From positions 124,001 to 188,000 of the forward strand of contig LNEV01000018.1 of NCBI GenBank assembly GCA_001464335.1: 64,000 nucleotides of DNA, in the 5' to 3' direction. Source of the stretch: Rhizobiales bacterium Ga0077545. Its GTDB lineage: Bacteria > Pseudomonadota > Alphaproteobacteria > Rhizobiales > Methylopilaceae. Of this stretch, positions 29,741 to 38,633 are shown piece after piece (positions within the stretch are counted from its first letter, which is position 1; every line of letters begins with the position of its first letter). The notes beneath the pieces were generated by a model. It had not been told where the DNA came from, ran no database searches, and saw only the letters and a list, made by a program, of their open reading frames with translations. The position numbers were made by a program, and so were the translations under genes.

Positions 29741-30523
29741 ATGAAACGCCGTCAATTCATCGCCCTTGCAGCCAGCAGCTTCGCCCTCCTCGCGGCAGGC
29801 CCGGCACTTGCCGATGCTCTTGCGAACATCGAATCCACGAAGACGATCCGCGTGGCCGTGCCGCAGGATTTCCCGCCCTTCGGCAGCGTCGGGTCGGACA
29901 TGAAGCCCGTCGGCTACGACGTCGATATGGCCAATCTGATCGGCGAGAAACTCGGCGTGAAGGTGGAGCTTGTTCCCGTCACCAGCGCAAACCGCATTCC
30001 GTACCTGCAGACCAACAAGGTCGATCTCGTCATCTCGAGCCTCGGCAAGAATCCCGACCGTGAAAAGGTCATCGATTTCACCGACGCGTATGCACCGTTC
30101 TTCAATGGTGTGTTCGGGCCGGACGATGTCACGGCCGCGAAGGCGGAGGATCTCGCGGGCAAGAGCGTCGGCGTCACGCGCGGCGCGGTCGAGGATCTTG
30201 AGCTGACGAAGATCGCTCCGGCCACGACCGACATCAAACGCTATGAAGACAACAACGGCACGATCTCGGCCTTTCTATCAGGACAGGTCGATCTCGTCGC
30301 GACGGGCAATGTCGTGGCCGCCGCAATCCTCGCGCGGAACCCGCCGAAAAAACCCGAGATCAAGTTCCTCATCAAGAACTCGCCCTGCTCCATCGGCCTC
30401 AACAAGAATGAACCGGCGCTGCTCGAAAAGGTCAATACGATCATCGCCGACGCCCGCAAAAGCGGTGAGTTGAACGCCATCGCCCAGAAATGGCTCGGAG
30501 CCGATCTGCCCGCCGAATTCTGA
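29741..30523 (+). CDS. ABC transporter substrate-binding protein, polar amino acid type
   Basis: This 260-residue periplasmic binding protein of solute-binding family 3 has a signal peptide with an Arg pair (MKRRQF...PALADA, cut near residue 24). It shows the family blocks IRVAVPQDFPPFG, PVGYDVDMANLIGEKLGVKVELVP (in parts) and NRIPYLQTNKVDLVISSLGKNPDR (in parts). The ligand is probably a polar or dicarboxylic amino acid, not resolvable from sequence. GGAGA precedes the ATG. First gene of a four-gene SBP-permease-permease-ATPase operon. Confidence 0.92.
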   Translation: MKRRQFIALAASSFALLAAGPALADALANIESTKTIRVAVPQDFPPFGSVGSDMKPVGYDVDMANLIGEKLGVKVELVPVTSANRIPYLQTNKVDLVISSLGKNPDREKVIDFTDAYAPFFNGVFGPDDVTAAKAEDLAGKSVGVTRGAVEDLELTKIAPATTDIKRYEDNNGTISAFLSGQVDLVATGNVVAAAILARNPPKKPEIKFLIKNSPCSIGLNKNEPALLEKVNTIIADARKSGELNAIAQKWLGADLPAEF

Positions 30524-30557
30524 GGGCTGTCCGAACTCTGACGATGGGGGAGGGGGC

Positions 30558-31232
30558 ATGACATACAGCTTCGATTTCAGCTGGATCGGCGAGTATCTGC
30601 CGGTCCTTCTGAAGGGTGTCGGAATTACCGTCGAGTTGATCCTCGTCGGTGCGTTTTTCGGTGTCGCGCTTGGAACGCTGTGTGCGTGGATACGCGCGCT
30701 TGGTCCACTCTGGCTTCGGCCCGTGGTCGGCGCCTATGTGGAGATGATCCGCAACACCCCCTTCCTCATCCAGCTCTTCTTCATCTTCTTCGGCCTGCCT
30801 TCGCTCGGGTTCAGAATGTCGGAGCTTCAAGCGGCCAATCTCGCGATGATCGTCAATCTCGGAGCCTATAGCTGCGAGATCATCCGGGCGGGCATTCAGG
30901 CGACGCCGCGCGGCCAGTTCGAGGCGGGGGCCAGTCTCGCGATGTCGCCCATACAGACCTTCTGGCATGTGGTGCTGATCCCCAGCCTGCAGCGCATCTG
31001 GCCTGCGTTGTCCTCACAGATCGTCATCGTCATGCTGGGCTCGGCGGCAGTGTCGCAGATCGCGGCGGAAGACCTCACCTTCGCGGCGAACTTCATCCAG
31101 TCGCGAAACTTCCGCGCCTTCGAGGCCTATCTCGTCTCGACGGTGATCTATCTCTTCCTCGCGATTGTCTTGCGCCAGCTCCTGCGCGGCGCGGGAGCTT
31201 TGCTCTTTGCGAAAAGGAGGGCGGCGCAATGA
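30558..31232 (+). CDS. Amino acid ABC transporter permease (HisM family)
   Basis: This 224-residue membrane permease has about five helices. The EAA-type loop that docks the ATPase is visible as AGIQATPRGQFEAGASLAMS. MIRNTPFLIQLFFIFFGLP is the usual HisM/HisQ block. It starts with ATG preceded by a G-rich ribosome site. The stop overlaps the start of the second permease gene (ATGA), consistent with assembly as a heterodimer. Confidence 0.93.
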   Translation: MTYSFDFSWIGEYLPVLLKGVGITVELILVGAFFGVALGTLCAWIRALGPLWLRPVVGAYVEMIRNTPFLIQLFFIFFGLPSLGFRMSELQAANLAMIVNLGAYSCEIIRAGIQATPRGQFEAGASLAMSPIQTFWHVVLIPSLQRIWPALSSQIVIVMLGSAAVSQIAAEDLTFAANFIQSRNFRAFEAYLVSTVIYLFLAIVLRQLLRGAGALLFAKRRAAQ

Positions 31233-31891
31233 TGATGGAATTCACCACCTGGGACATCCTGCGCAATCTTCTGCTCGCCGCGCGCTGGACGGTTCTGCTG
31301 TCCCTCGTCTCCTTCGTCGGAGGCAGTCTCGTAGGTCTCGCGATCCTGTTCATGCGCATCGGCAAGAATGTATGGCTGAAGCGTTTCGCACAGGGTTACA
31401 TCGAGCTCTTTCAGGGCACGCCTTTGCTGATGCAATTGTTCCTCGCGTTCTTCGGTCTCGGCCTTGTCGGCGTCGATGTGCCGGCATGGCTTGCTGCGGC
31501 TTTGGCCCTGACGCTCTGGACGGCGGCCTTCCTTGCAGAGATATGGCGCGGCTGTGTCGAGGCCATCGTGCGCGGTCAGTGGGAAGCTTCATCGAGCCTT
31601 GCCATGGGATACGTACAGCAGATGCGCTACGTAATCCTGCCGCAGGCGCTGAAGATCGCCGTCCCGCCGACGGTCGGCTTTTCCGTCCAGGTGGTGAAGG
31701 GCACCGCCCTGACGTCGATCATCGGCTTCGTCGAGCTCTCGAAAGCCGGAACCATGGTCACCAACGCAACCTTCCAGCCCTTCATCGTCTATGGCTTCGT
31801 CGCACTCATCTACTTCGCTTTGTGCTGGCCTCTCTCGAAATCCAGCCAGATCCTCGAAAGGAAGCTCAATGTCGCTCATCGAAATCACTGA
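31229..31891 (+). CDS. Amino acid ABC transporter permease (HisQ/HisM family)
   Basis: This is the second permease of the system, 220 residues with about five helices. The block YIELFQGTPLLMQLFLAFFG and the EAA-type loop CVEAIVRGQWEASSSLAMG are present. It starts at ATG 31229, overlapping the previous stop by four bases. Its end overlaps the ATPase gene by 23 bases. Confidence 0.93.
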   Translation: MMMEFTTWDILRNLLLAARWTVLLSLVSFVGGSLVGLAILFMRIGKNVWLKRFAQGYIELFQGTPLLMQLFLAFFGLGLVGVDVPAWLAAALALTLWTAAFLAEIWRGCVEAIVRGQWEASSSLAMGYVQQMRYVILPQALKIAVPPTVGFSVQVVKGTALTSIIGFVELSKAGTMVTNATFQPFIVYGFVALIYFALCWPLSKSSQILERKLNVAHRNH

Positions 31892-32600
31892 GGTGCGCAA
31901 AAGCTTCGGAACGAACGAGGTTCTGAAAGGTATCAACATCGATGTCGATCCCGGCGAGGTGATCGCGATCATCGGCAAATCCGGGTCCGGGAAGTCGACG
32001 CTGCTGCGCTGCATCAACGGGCTTGAAACGATCGATTCCGGCTCGATCGCGGTCGCCGGCGCGCAGCTTCTTCCGGACGAGCTTCACCTGCGTGCCCTGC
32101 GGCTGAAGATCGGCATGATCTTTCAGAGCTTCAATTTGTTTCCGCATCTGACAGCGGGAAAAAATGTCATGCTCTCGCAGATGGTCGTGAAAAAAGTTCC
32201 GACGGCGGACGCCGAAGCAACGGCGCGCAAGATGCTCGACCGCGTCGGTCTCGCGCACAAATTCGATGCCTATCCCGAAGAATTGTCGGGCGGCCAGCAG
32301 CAGCGCGTCGCCATCGCCCGCGCGCTTGCCATGCAGCCGATGGCGCTGCTGTGCGACGAGATCACCTCGGCGCTCGATCCGGAGCTCGTCAATGAAGTGC
32401 TTGCGGTCGTCAAGGAGCTTGCCGCGGAGGGCATGACGCTCCTGATGGTGACGCACGAGATGCGGTTCGCGCGTGACGTCTGTACGCGCGTCGTCTTCAT
32501 GCATCAGGGGCGGGTTCATGAAATAGGCGCGCCGCAGGACGTCTTCGGGGATCCGAAAACGCCTGAACTGAAGCAGTTCCTGGGTCTTCAGGCGGCCTGA
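31869..32600 (+). CDS. Amino acid ABC transporter ATP-binding protein
   Basis: This 243-residue ATPase has Walker [11 protein letters not shown]-loop [12 protein letters not shown], signature [14 protein letters not shown] and Walker [14 protein letters not shown], where Ile replaces the common Pro after the catalytic Glu. The switch histidine is in [10 protein letters not shown]. It powers the importer encoded just upstream. ATG 31869 lies within the end of the permease gene. It ends 15 bases from the convergent diguanylate-cyclase-type gene. Confidence 0.94.
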   Translation: MSLIEITEVRKSFGTNEVLKGINIDVDPGEVIAIIGKSGSGKSTLLRCINGLETIDSGSIAVAGAQLLPDELHLRALRLKIGMIFQSFNLFPHLTAGKNVMLSQMVVKKVPTADAEATARKMLDRVGLAHKFDAYPEELSGGQQQRVAIARALAMQPMALLCDEITSALDPELVNEVLAVVKELAAEGMTLLMVTHEMRFARDVCTRVVFMHQGRVHEIGAPQDVFGDPKTPELKQFLGLQAA

Positions 32601-32615
32601 GCCGAAGCCGACGCG

Positions 32616-33566
32616 TTACTCGGCCGCGCGCTCGCCGGGCGGCAGATCGCGGCGTATCACGCTTCCGGCACGGGCGCGCCGCTCGTCGCCGTTGAACACG
32701 ACGACGCGGTCACGGCCAAGCCGCTTGGCATCGTAAAGCGCAAGGTCCGCGCGCTTGAGAAGGGCATCCACGCTCTCTCCCGGCGTGAAGGTCGCAACGC
32801 CGAAGCTGCAGGACAGGCTGATCGTTCCGTGCGGCGCAGCGAAAGCAAGCCCTGCAATGACCGCACGCAGACCCTCGGCGATTTCCGTCGCCTCGTCGAG
32901 TGAGCACTGGTCGAGGATGAGGCCGAACTCCTCGCCGCCGAGGCGGCCGAACACCGCGTCATCGACATGCGCGATCTCTGCGGCGACGGCCTTCAGGGCC
33001 GCGTCGCCGATGTCATGTCCATACGTATCGTTGATCGCCTTGAAATGATCCAGATCGAGCATGATGGCTGCGACCGGCTCACCCGTCGAGGCGGCGGTGC
33101 GGCAGATTTCCTCGGAGGCAAGAAAGAAGGCGCGCCGATTGAAAGCGCCGGTCAGCGAATCGAGGGAGGCAAGCTGGATCAGATCCCGCTGCATGCCGAC
33201 AAGGCGTTCCCCCGTGCGTAGACGTGCATACAGCTCGTCGAGCGCCGGGGGCATGCCGATGAAATCGTCCGCGCCCGAATCGAGCGCCGCAACAAGCTTC
33301 TGTCGCGCGCTGTCGTCGGACATAACAATGATGTAGAGCGGGCGCCGGTCACCCGCGACGCGGCGCGCGCGCTGGCACATTTCGAGGCCCGAGATCGTGC
33401 CGAGCTCCACCGATGTCAGCAGCGCGTCGATGCGCGGATCCTGCGCGAGGCAGCGCAGTGCTTCGTGCTCGTCGGCGAACGCGCACACTTCATGATGTGC
33501 TGCTTCCAGCAGCGCCGTGACGGCGTCCAGCACATCAAGGCTGGGGTCGACCAGCAAAATCCGCAT
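32616..33566 (-). CDS. GGDEF domain protein with degenerate receiver domain
   Basis: This 316-residue protein has an N-terminal receiver-like domain (1-120) and a C-terminal GGDEF domain (about 130-300). The cyclase motif GGEEF is intact at residues 210-214, with DLDHFKAINDTYGHDIGDAAL upstream (in parts), so it is probably an active diguanylate cyclase. No RxxD inhibitory site precedes GGEEF. In the receiver domain the phosphoacceptor Asp is replaced (DALLTSVELG, Ser52) and the conserved Lys of the KP pair is Met105. Phosphorylation control is therefore unlikely. It lies 81 bases downstream of an EAL protein gene. Confidence 0.88.
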   Translation of the reverse strand: MRILLVDPSLDVLDAVTALLEAAHHEVCAFADEHEALRCLAQDPRIDALLTSVELGTISGLEMCQRARRVAGDRRPLYIIVMSDDSARQKLVAALDSGADDFIGMPPALDELYARLRTGERLVGMQRDLIQLASLDSLTGAFNRRAFFLASEEICRTAASTGEPVAAIMLDLDHFKAINDTYGHDIGDAALKAVAAEIAHVDDAVFGRLGGEEFGLILDQCSLDEATEIAEGLRAVIAGLAFAAPHGTISLSCSFGVATFTPGESVDALLKRADLALYDAKRLGRDRVVVFNGDERRARAGSVIRRDLPPGERAAE

Positions 33567-33647
33567 ATGTCCCGCTCCCGCAGCAGAGGGACACGGATTA
33601 GGCGCCGGACCTTAACTCAACCTGAACGTGATCTTCGAAAGTCGATG

Positions 33648-35291
33648 CTAGAGGCGGGATGCCACACCAAAAAAATCGCCCTGGAAAAAGTCGACACCCA
33701 TCTGTCGCAAAAGTGCTGCAGTCTCGCCGTTTTCCACCTTCTCCGCGACCGTCTTGAAGCCGATTTCCTTGGCGAGGCCGACAATGGCCCGCACAAAGGC
33801 GCGGTCCTCGTTGGACGTGCTCAGATTGGTGACGAAGGCGCCATCGATCTTCACGAGATCCACGCCGAGCGCCCTTAGCGTGCGGAACGAGGTCTGTCCC
33901 GCACCGAAGTCGTCGATGGCGACGCGCACGCCTGCGCCGCGCAGAATGGCGACGAACTGCGCCGCTTCGGCCATCTCGCCCGGAGCGGCCGTCTCGGTGA
34001 TCTCGATGAGGACGCGCCCGGCAAGCTCGGGCTTCAGCTTCAGAACCTCGACCAGCCGGTCGCGCCATTCGTCGTCGGAGGTCGTGTCGGCGGAGACATT
34101 GATCGCAATGGGGTGCGGTGCGGTGGGCAGCGCCTCGATCGCAAGGTCGAGCACGCGGCGGTCGAGCAGATGGACGAGGCCGAGTTTTTCCGCCGCTTCG
34201 ATGTGGCCGCTGATGGGTTTGGCCGAGCCATCGTCCTGATGGATGCGGGCGAGCGCCTCGTACCACTGGATTTCGGAGGTCTCGGCGCTGACAACCGGCT
34301 GGAACGCCAGTTCGAGGCGGTGGGCGTTCAGAGCGCCGATCAGTTCCTCGGCGAGCTGGACGTAGCGGCGGCGGCGGCTTTCCTGCACCTGGCTTGGCGC
34401 GAAGGCGAGAAAGGAGCCGCGTTTCTTGCGCCGCACTTCCGCGAGGGTCTCGGAAACGCGCGCCACCATCTCGACCTGGCTCTGCGCGTGCCGTGGCCCG
34501 ACAATGCCGGCGCCCGTGATGCGCACGCCCACGAGCCCCGAGCCGGTGTCGATCGGCGCCTCATGGACCGCATCCATGAAGCGCCGCGCGGCGACCTGGA
34601 TTTCGGCCAGCGTGCAATTGGCGAGGGCGAGGCCGAAGATCGTCGTTGAGAAACGGCCGAGCGAATCGCCCGCCCGCATGCAGGAGCGCAGGCGCTTGGA
34701 GACGGCGGCGATGAGTTCGTCCGGCGTCGTGTCGCCGAAGGCATCGTCGACGGCGCCGAGATTTTCCACCGCCAGCAGCACAAAGCCGCAGCTCGTCTTG
34801 TAGCGCCGCGCGTCGGCCAGCATGCCGTCGAGCACTTCCAGCAGCTTCAGCCGGTTGAGCGTGCCTGTCAGGCTGTCGAATCTGGCCTGGCTGGCAAGTC
34901 TTTGGTCGCTTTCATGGCGCTCCGTGACGACGCGGATCAGGCCCTGGGCATAGGACGGGCGGCCGTCGGCGTCGGCGTGCCAGCGTCCGACATCCTCCAC
35001 CCAGACCAGCTGGTCGCTGCCGCGTGTGGGCACCCGCAGCGCATACTCGATGTCGTAAGGCACGCCTGCGCCCTCGTCGCGCCCGCTCGAGCCGTGCACG
35101 ACGGACGCGCGGCTGGTCATCGAATCGCCGTCGGTGCGGAACGTCCATTCGGCGCCGGTGGCGATCCCGCCAAGCGCTCTCAGCGGCGCGGGAAAGGTTG
35201 GCATGGTTTCAAGCCGGTCGGACGCCAGATCCCAGCGATAGGTGGCCGCATCGACAGTCTCAAGTGTCAGCGAGAGGTCGAAATCGGCCAC
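33648..35291 (-). CDS. PAS - degenerate GGDEF - EAL protein, probable c-di-GMP phosphodiesterase
   Basis: From GTG 35291 (AGGA five bases upstream) it has 547 residues. TTG 35381 would add 30. A PAS-like sensor domain (about 8-120) comes first. The GGDEF domain (about 140-290) has GRFSTTIFGLAL where GGDEF should be, so it is not a cyclase. The EAL domain (about 310-545) has EALAR, NVS, EITET, DDFGAG, KIDGAF, AEKVE and QGDFFG, so metal and substrate residues are kept. It should hydrolyse c-di-GMP. The downstream gene on the same strand encodes a likely cyclase. Confidence 0.87.
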   Translation of the reverse strand: MADFDLSLTLETVDAATYRWDLASDRLETMPTFPAPLRALGGIATGAEWTFRTDGDSMTSRASVVHGSSGRDEGAGVPYDIEYALRVPTRGSDQLVWVEDVGRWHADADGRPSYAQGLIRVVTERHESDQRLASQARFDSLTGTLNRLKLLEVLDGMLADARRYKTSCGFVLLAVENLGAVDDAFGDTTPDELIAAVSKRLRSCMRAGDSLGRFSTTIFGLALANCTLAEIQVAARRFMDAVHEAPIDTGSGLVGVRITGAGIVGPRHAQSQVEMVARVSETLAEVRRKKRGSFLAFAPSQVQESRRRRYVQLAEELIGALNAHRLELAFQPVVSAETSEIQWYEALARIHQDDGSAKPISGHIEAAEKLGLVHLLDRRVLDLAIEALPTAPHPIAINVSADTTSDDEWRDRLVEVLKLKPELAGRVLIEITETAAPGEMAEAAQFVAILRGAGVRVAIDDFGAGQTSFRTLRALGVDLVKIDGAFVTNLSTSNEDRAFVRAIVGLAKEIGFKTVAEKVENGETAALLRQMGVDFFQGDFFGVASRL

Positions 35292-35392
35292 GGCGGTCCT
35301 GATCTGTTGAATTGACCCGGTCGCGCGCGGGTCCGTGAAGCGGGGACTGTGCCCGCCGTATGGATGAACCGCTAGTGTCAAATCGTAAACGC

Positions 35393-35409
35393 GCGTTAAC
35401 TATTAACGC
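35393..35409. promoter_or_regulatory. 17-bp perfect inverted repeat, candidate operator
   Basis: GCGTTAA-CTA-TTAACGC has two perfect 7-base arms around a 3-base centre. It lies in the 232-base gap between the divergent EAL gene and the small gene at 35524. The TTAA pair recalls CtrA sites, but the spacing is 3 instead of 7. The binder is unknown. Confidence 0.5.
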
Positions 35410-35523
35410 ATCTTTCCGCGCGGTTTCGGTCCTTGGCGGCTCTAAAGGCCAGCTTCAGGCATTATATCTGCAGCAGAAGAAAAGCCGGGCTTTCTGAGGT
35501 GTGCCAAACCGGGACGTGTCGCC

Positions 35524-35814
35524 GTGAGTGGATCGTCGTTCGAGCAGGAGATGCTGCGCTATCAAGAGGAGCCGCGTTCGCAGGCTCTGGTTCTGATCGC
35601 GCCCGAATCCGCGTCCGATCCGGCGGAAGCTCTGTCCAAGCGCTTCCGGCACAATTCCTTCATCGTCACCCAGCTTTGGGCCGCCAAGCTCGATGCGCCG
35701 CAGGCGCGCGCGCGCCGCAAGGCTGCGCCGGGAGAAGGAACCGCCGCTTATGGCGCGACGGAAGTTGCCATTCGCACGGCTCGCCGCACCAAGGGCGACG
35801 AATGGGCGGCGTGA
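35524..35814 (+). CDS. Hypothetical protein, 96 residues
   Basis: I do not recognise this protein. From GTG 35524 it has 96 residues with an acidic to neutral N-terminal half and a basic C-terminal half (ARARRKAAP, RTARRTKGDE). The core RFRHNSFIVTQLWAAKLD looks folded, with no signal peptide or membrane segment. Codon use matches its neighbours, and a strong terminator follows its stop, which supports a real gene. It is divergent from the EAL gene and convergent with rpmF. Confidence 0.65.
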   Translation: MSGSSFEQEMLRYQEEPRSQALVLIAPESASDPAEALSKRFRHNSFIVTQLWAAKLDAPQARARRKAAPGEGTAAYGATEVAIRTARRTKGDEWAA

Positions 35815-35834
35815 GAGAGCAGCACCGACAATGA

Positions 35835-35861
35835 AAAAGGCCGGCGAGACGCCGGCCTTTT
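35835..35861. terminator. Bidirectional intrinsic terminator
   Basis: A perfect stem (35836-35846 with 35850-35860, loop AGA) is flanked by A and T runs on both sides. It ends the plus-strand hypothetical gene and the minus-strand rpmF. Confidence 0.88.
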
Positions 35862-35885
35862 CAATTCAGGAAATTTGAAAGCAGA

Positions 35886-36071
35886 TCAGACGTCGGCCTT
35901 CGGCGTCAGAACCTGACGGCCGTTGTACATGCCGGTCTTGAGGTCGATGTGATGCGGACGGCGCAACTCGCCCGAATCCTTGTCCTCGATATAGGTCGGG
36001 GCCTTCAGCGCGTCGGCCGAGCGGCGCATGCCACGGCGGGACGGCGAAGTCTTTCGTTTCGGAACGGCCAT
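35886..36071 (-). CDS. rpmF: 50S ribosomal protein L32
   Basis: L32 is a small protein of the large ribosomal subunit. It has 61 residues starting [22 protein letters not shown], the family hallmark. No zinc-binding cysteines are present, so this is the cysteine-free form usual in Alphaproteobacteria. The ATG at 36071 is fixed by the conserved N-terminus, though the frame is open upstream. It lies 95 bases downstream of mtgA. Confidence 0.97.
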   Translation of the reverse strand: MAVPKRKTSPSRRGMRRSADALKAPTYIEDKDSGELRRPHHIDLKTGMYNGRQVLTPKADV

Positions 36072-36166
36072 TGAGATTACTCCGGAAATCAAACAACGCG
36101 GCGCATTGGGGCAGCCGCGTCGTGGCAAAGATTGGCGGTGCTGATAGCATCACCCGCCTTTAAAAT

Positions 36167-36934
36167 CTAGCGCGAAACGCACGATGAATCGGCCTGAGCG
36201 GCACGCGCGTTAATTGTCCCGGCGCGGCGGATCTGGCTGCGGGTGGGTTTTGCCGAATTTCGGACGACGGGATTGGGCAGCGCAGCGGCCAGAATTGCGG
36301 CTTCGCGCGGCGTGAGCTGCAGAGCGCTTTTTCCGAAAGCCTTGCGAGAGATGGCCTCGGCCCCGAACACGCCGTTCGGCCCCCATTCCGCCGTGTTGAG
36401 ATAGACCTCCATCATGCGCCGTTTCGGCCAGATGAAATCGAGCCAGTGGGCCAGCACCACCTCCACGGGTTTGCGGACATAGCCGAAGCCCTGCCAGAGG
36501 AAGAGGTTCTTCACGACCTGCATCGAAATGGTGGAGGCGCCGCGCGAGGGGCCGTCCTCGTCGTTGATGACGGCGCGCAACTCGCCCCAGTCGACGCCCC
36601 GATGGCTGCAGAACTTCGCATCTTCCGAGCCGATGACCGCGCGTGGCAATGCCGGGCTGATCTTGTCGAGCGGCATCCAGTCGCGCTCGACCGGGCGCAG
36701 GGTTGCCCAGCGGGCGAGCATCAAAGTCGAGACCGGCGGCACTATTGTGTAGAGAATCGACAGGACGAAGGGTGCAAGCGCGACAACGATCACTGCGCGG
36801 ATGAGCATCCGGACGCCTTTGCTCCTGGAGGGCGGGCGGTGAGCTTCGGCGGTCGCCGGGTCGCTGTCCGGTGCGGGCCGAACGTCGTGGTCCTGCATCC
36901 GGTCGTCGGGCCGAGGACCCCAATCCAAACTCAT
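36167..36934 (-). CDS. mtgA: Monofunctional biosynthetic peptidoglycan transglycosylase MtgA
   Basis: This family GT51 enzyme polymerises glycan strands from lipid II. The 255-residue protein has a cytoplasmic N-terminus of about 40 residues and one membrane anchor (VIVVALAPFVLSILYTIV). The GT51 domain has the catalytic glutamate in GSEDAKFCSHRGVDW, then GASTISMQVVKNLFLW and RRMMEVYLNTAEWG. It lies upstream of rpmF on the same strand and 67 bases downstream of the MFS gene. Confidence 0.94.
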   Translation of the reverse strand: MSLDWGPRPDDRMQDHDVRPAPDSDPATAEAHRPPSRSKGVRMLIRAVIVVALAPFVLSILYTIVPPVSTLMLARWATLRPVERDWMPLDKISPALPRAVIGSEDAKFCSHRGVDWGELRAVINDEDGPSRGASTISMQVVKNLFLWQGFGYVRKPVEVVLAHWLDFIWPKRRMMEVYLNTAEWGPNGVFGAEAISRKAFGKSALQLTPREAAILAAALPNPVVRNSAKPTRSQIRRAGTINARAAQADSSCVSR

Positions 36935-37001
36935 ATCCCGCCCCTGGCCCGCTTTCCGAAGGGCGCATCATAGAGCTACGGCGCTCCCCGGCGAAGCTCA
37001 A

Positions 37002-38183
37002 CTATTCCGCAGGCGCGGTTTGCGCGGCAATTTGATCGCGGGGGAACAGCAGGGCCACGCCGAACACGCCGACGGCCAGCGCTGCAAGGACGTAGAACAG
37101 CAGGCTGAAATCCTGCCGCAATCCGTAAAGCTGCGCGGCAAGCGGGATTGCGGTCGCGCCGATTCCCGACAGCACGGCAAAGCGCACCGCGTTGAAGCGC
37201 GCGCGGATGTCTGCGGGCGCATAGCGGGCGACGATCACTTCACCGATGGGAGCCTGCCCGAAGATCGAGAACATCATTGCTGCGGCAACGGCCACGAGCA
37301 GCCAGTCCTGCGTGTGCGCCACAAGAAAGAGCAGCGGTATCTGGATGGCCGTCACCGGAATGAGGATGGCGCGTAGCGAGAAGCGGTCGAGCAGCGCGCC
37401 GATCAGGGCCTGCGCGAGGGCGGCGATGGAAAAGACGAGGCAGACGATCAGTCCCACGCCGAATGTGCCGGAGGGGAGCGCGGGCAGTTCCTGCTCGAAC
37501 AGTTTGGGCATGACAACGGTCGTCGCGGTGAAAATCACGCAGCCGAGGATCGCCAGCACGGCGAAGATCAGCAGAACCTGCATCATCTCGCGTCGCGTAC
37601 GGACGGATCCCGTCAAGGCGTGGGGCTCAAGCTGCGGAACGCCGCGCGTCACAACGAAATACACCGCGCCCGCAACAAGGCAGGCGAGGCCGGGCAGAAC
37701 GAAGGCCGCGCGCCAGGAAATCCATTCGGTGATGGCGCCGGTCACGAGCGCGGCGAACGCAACGCCGAGATTTCCGTACAGACCGTTGACGCCCATGATC
37801 TTGCCCATCCGCGCGGGATCGAGCCCGGACAGAACCGCATATCCGACCGGATGATAGATGGCCGAGAAAACGCCCATCACGGTCAGCGTCACGCCGATCT
37901 GCCAAGGTGTCGTCACCAGTCCGACCGCGATGCAAGAGAGCCCGGTTCCGAAGAAGAACAGCAGCATCAATGGACGCCGGCCATAGCGGTGCGCGAGCCA
38001 GCCCGCCGGCAGCGAACCGACGCCGAAGGCAACGAAACAGCCGAAAGTCAGCGGCAGCAGCGTCTCGTAGGGGATGGAAAATTCACGCGCGATCGCGATC
38101 ACCGCCGTCGGAAAGATCAGCAGGACGAGATGATCGAGCGCATGCCCGACATTGAGAATGCGCTCCAGACGTTTTTCCAGCAT
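37002..38183 (-). CDS. MFS transporter
   Basis: This 393-residue major facilitator protein has 12 predicted membrane helices. The loop 2-3 motif appears as GWLAHRYGRRPLMLL, and helix 5 has YGNLGVAFAALVTG. The substrate is unknown; resemblance to small drug and fosmidomycin-type exporters is only general. ATG 38183 was preferred. A TTG 39 bases upstream would add 13 residues. It is divergent from the DUF2171 gene. Confidence 0.87.
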   Translation of the reverse strand: MLEKRLERILNVGHALDHLVLLIFPTAVIAIAREFSIPYETLLPLTFGCFVAFGVGSLPAGWLAHRYGRRPLMLLFFFGTGLSCIAVGLVTTPWQIGVTLTVMGVFSAIYHPVGYAVLSGLDPARMGKIMGVNGLYGNLGVAFAALVTGAITEWISWRAAFVLPGLACLVAGAVYFVVTRGVPQLEPHALTGSVRTRREMMQVLLIFAVLAILGCVIFTATTVVMPKLFEQELPALPSGTFGVGLIVCLVFSIAALAQALIGALLDRFSLRAILIPVTAIQIPLLFLVAHTQDWLLVAVAAAMMFSIFGQAPIGEVIVARYAPADIRARFNAVRFAVLSGIGATAIPLAAQLYGLRQDFSLLFYVLAALAVGVFGVALLFPRDQIAAQTAPAE

Positions 38184-38375
38184 GTCTCGCGTGTCCGGGC
38201 CGTAGTGCCAGATTTTGGGCAATCTATATCAGGTGGCGGCCGCCCCTCCGATAGCACTAAAGGCGGGAGGCCGCCGCGAAATGCAAAAGGCTTGTCTATG
38301 CTTACATCATTGTGAGCGCGGGGACCCGGATGGGCCGCGTGCGCGTTGAACCGTGATACGTCAGGGAGGACCGCG

Positions 38376-38621
38376 ATGGACCTGAAGAAAATAAAAGAGC
38401 ACGCCCAGGTGATCGGCGCCGACGGCAAGGATGTCGGCATCGTCGACCGGATCGACGGCGATCACATCAAGCTGACACGCCACAGCGGCCCGTCGGGCCA
38501 GCATTGTCTGGTGCCACTCAGCCTTGTTGCGGATGTCGACGGCGAGAAGGTGCGCCTGTCTGTCGACGCAGCGATCGCGCTCGACTTTTCTGAGGAAGAC
38601 GGGGCCCCCTCGGCGGCATAG
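38376..38621 (+). CDS. DUF2171 domain protein
   Basis: This 81-residue protein matches the DUF2171 type, a PRC-barrel-like small beta fold of unknown function: IKEHAQVIGADGKDVGIVDRID then DHIKLTRHS and HCLVPLSLVADVDGEKVRLSV (in parts). GGGAGGA five bases before ATG 38376 is a strong ribosome site and rejects the longer frame starting at 38346. It is convergent with ispG, 12 bases apart. Confidence 0.85.
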   Translation: MDLKKIKEHAQVIGADGKDVGIVDRIDGDHIKLTRHSGPSGQHCLVPLSLVADVDGEKVRLSVDAAIALDFSEEDGAPSAA

Positions 38622-38633
38622 CGGAAGGTCGCC

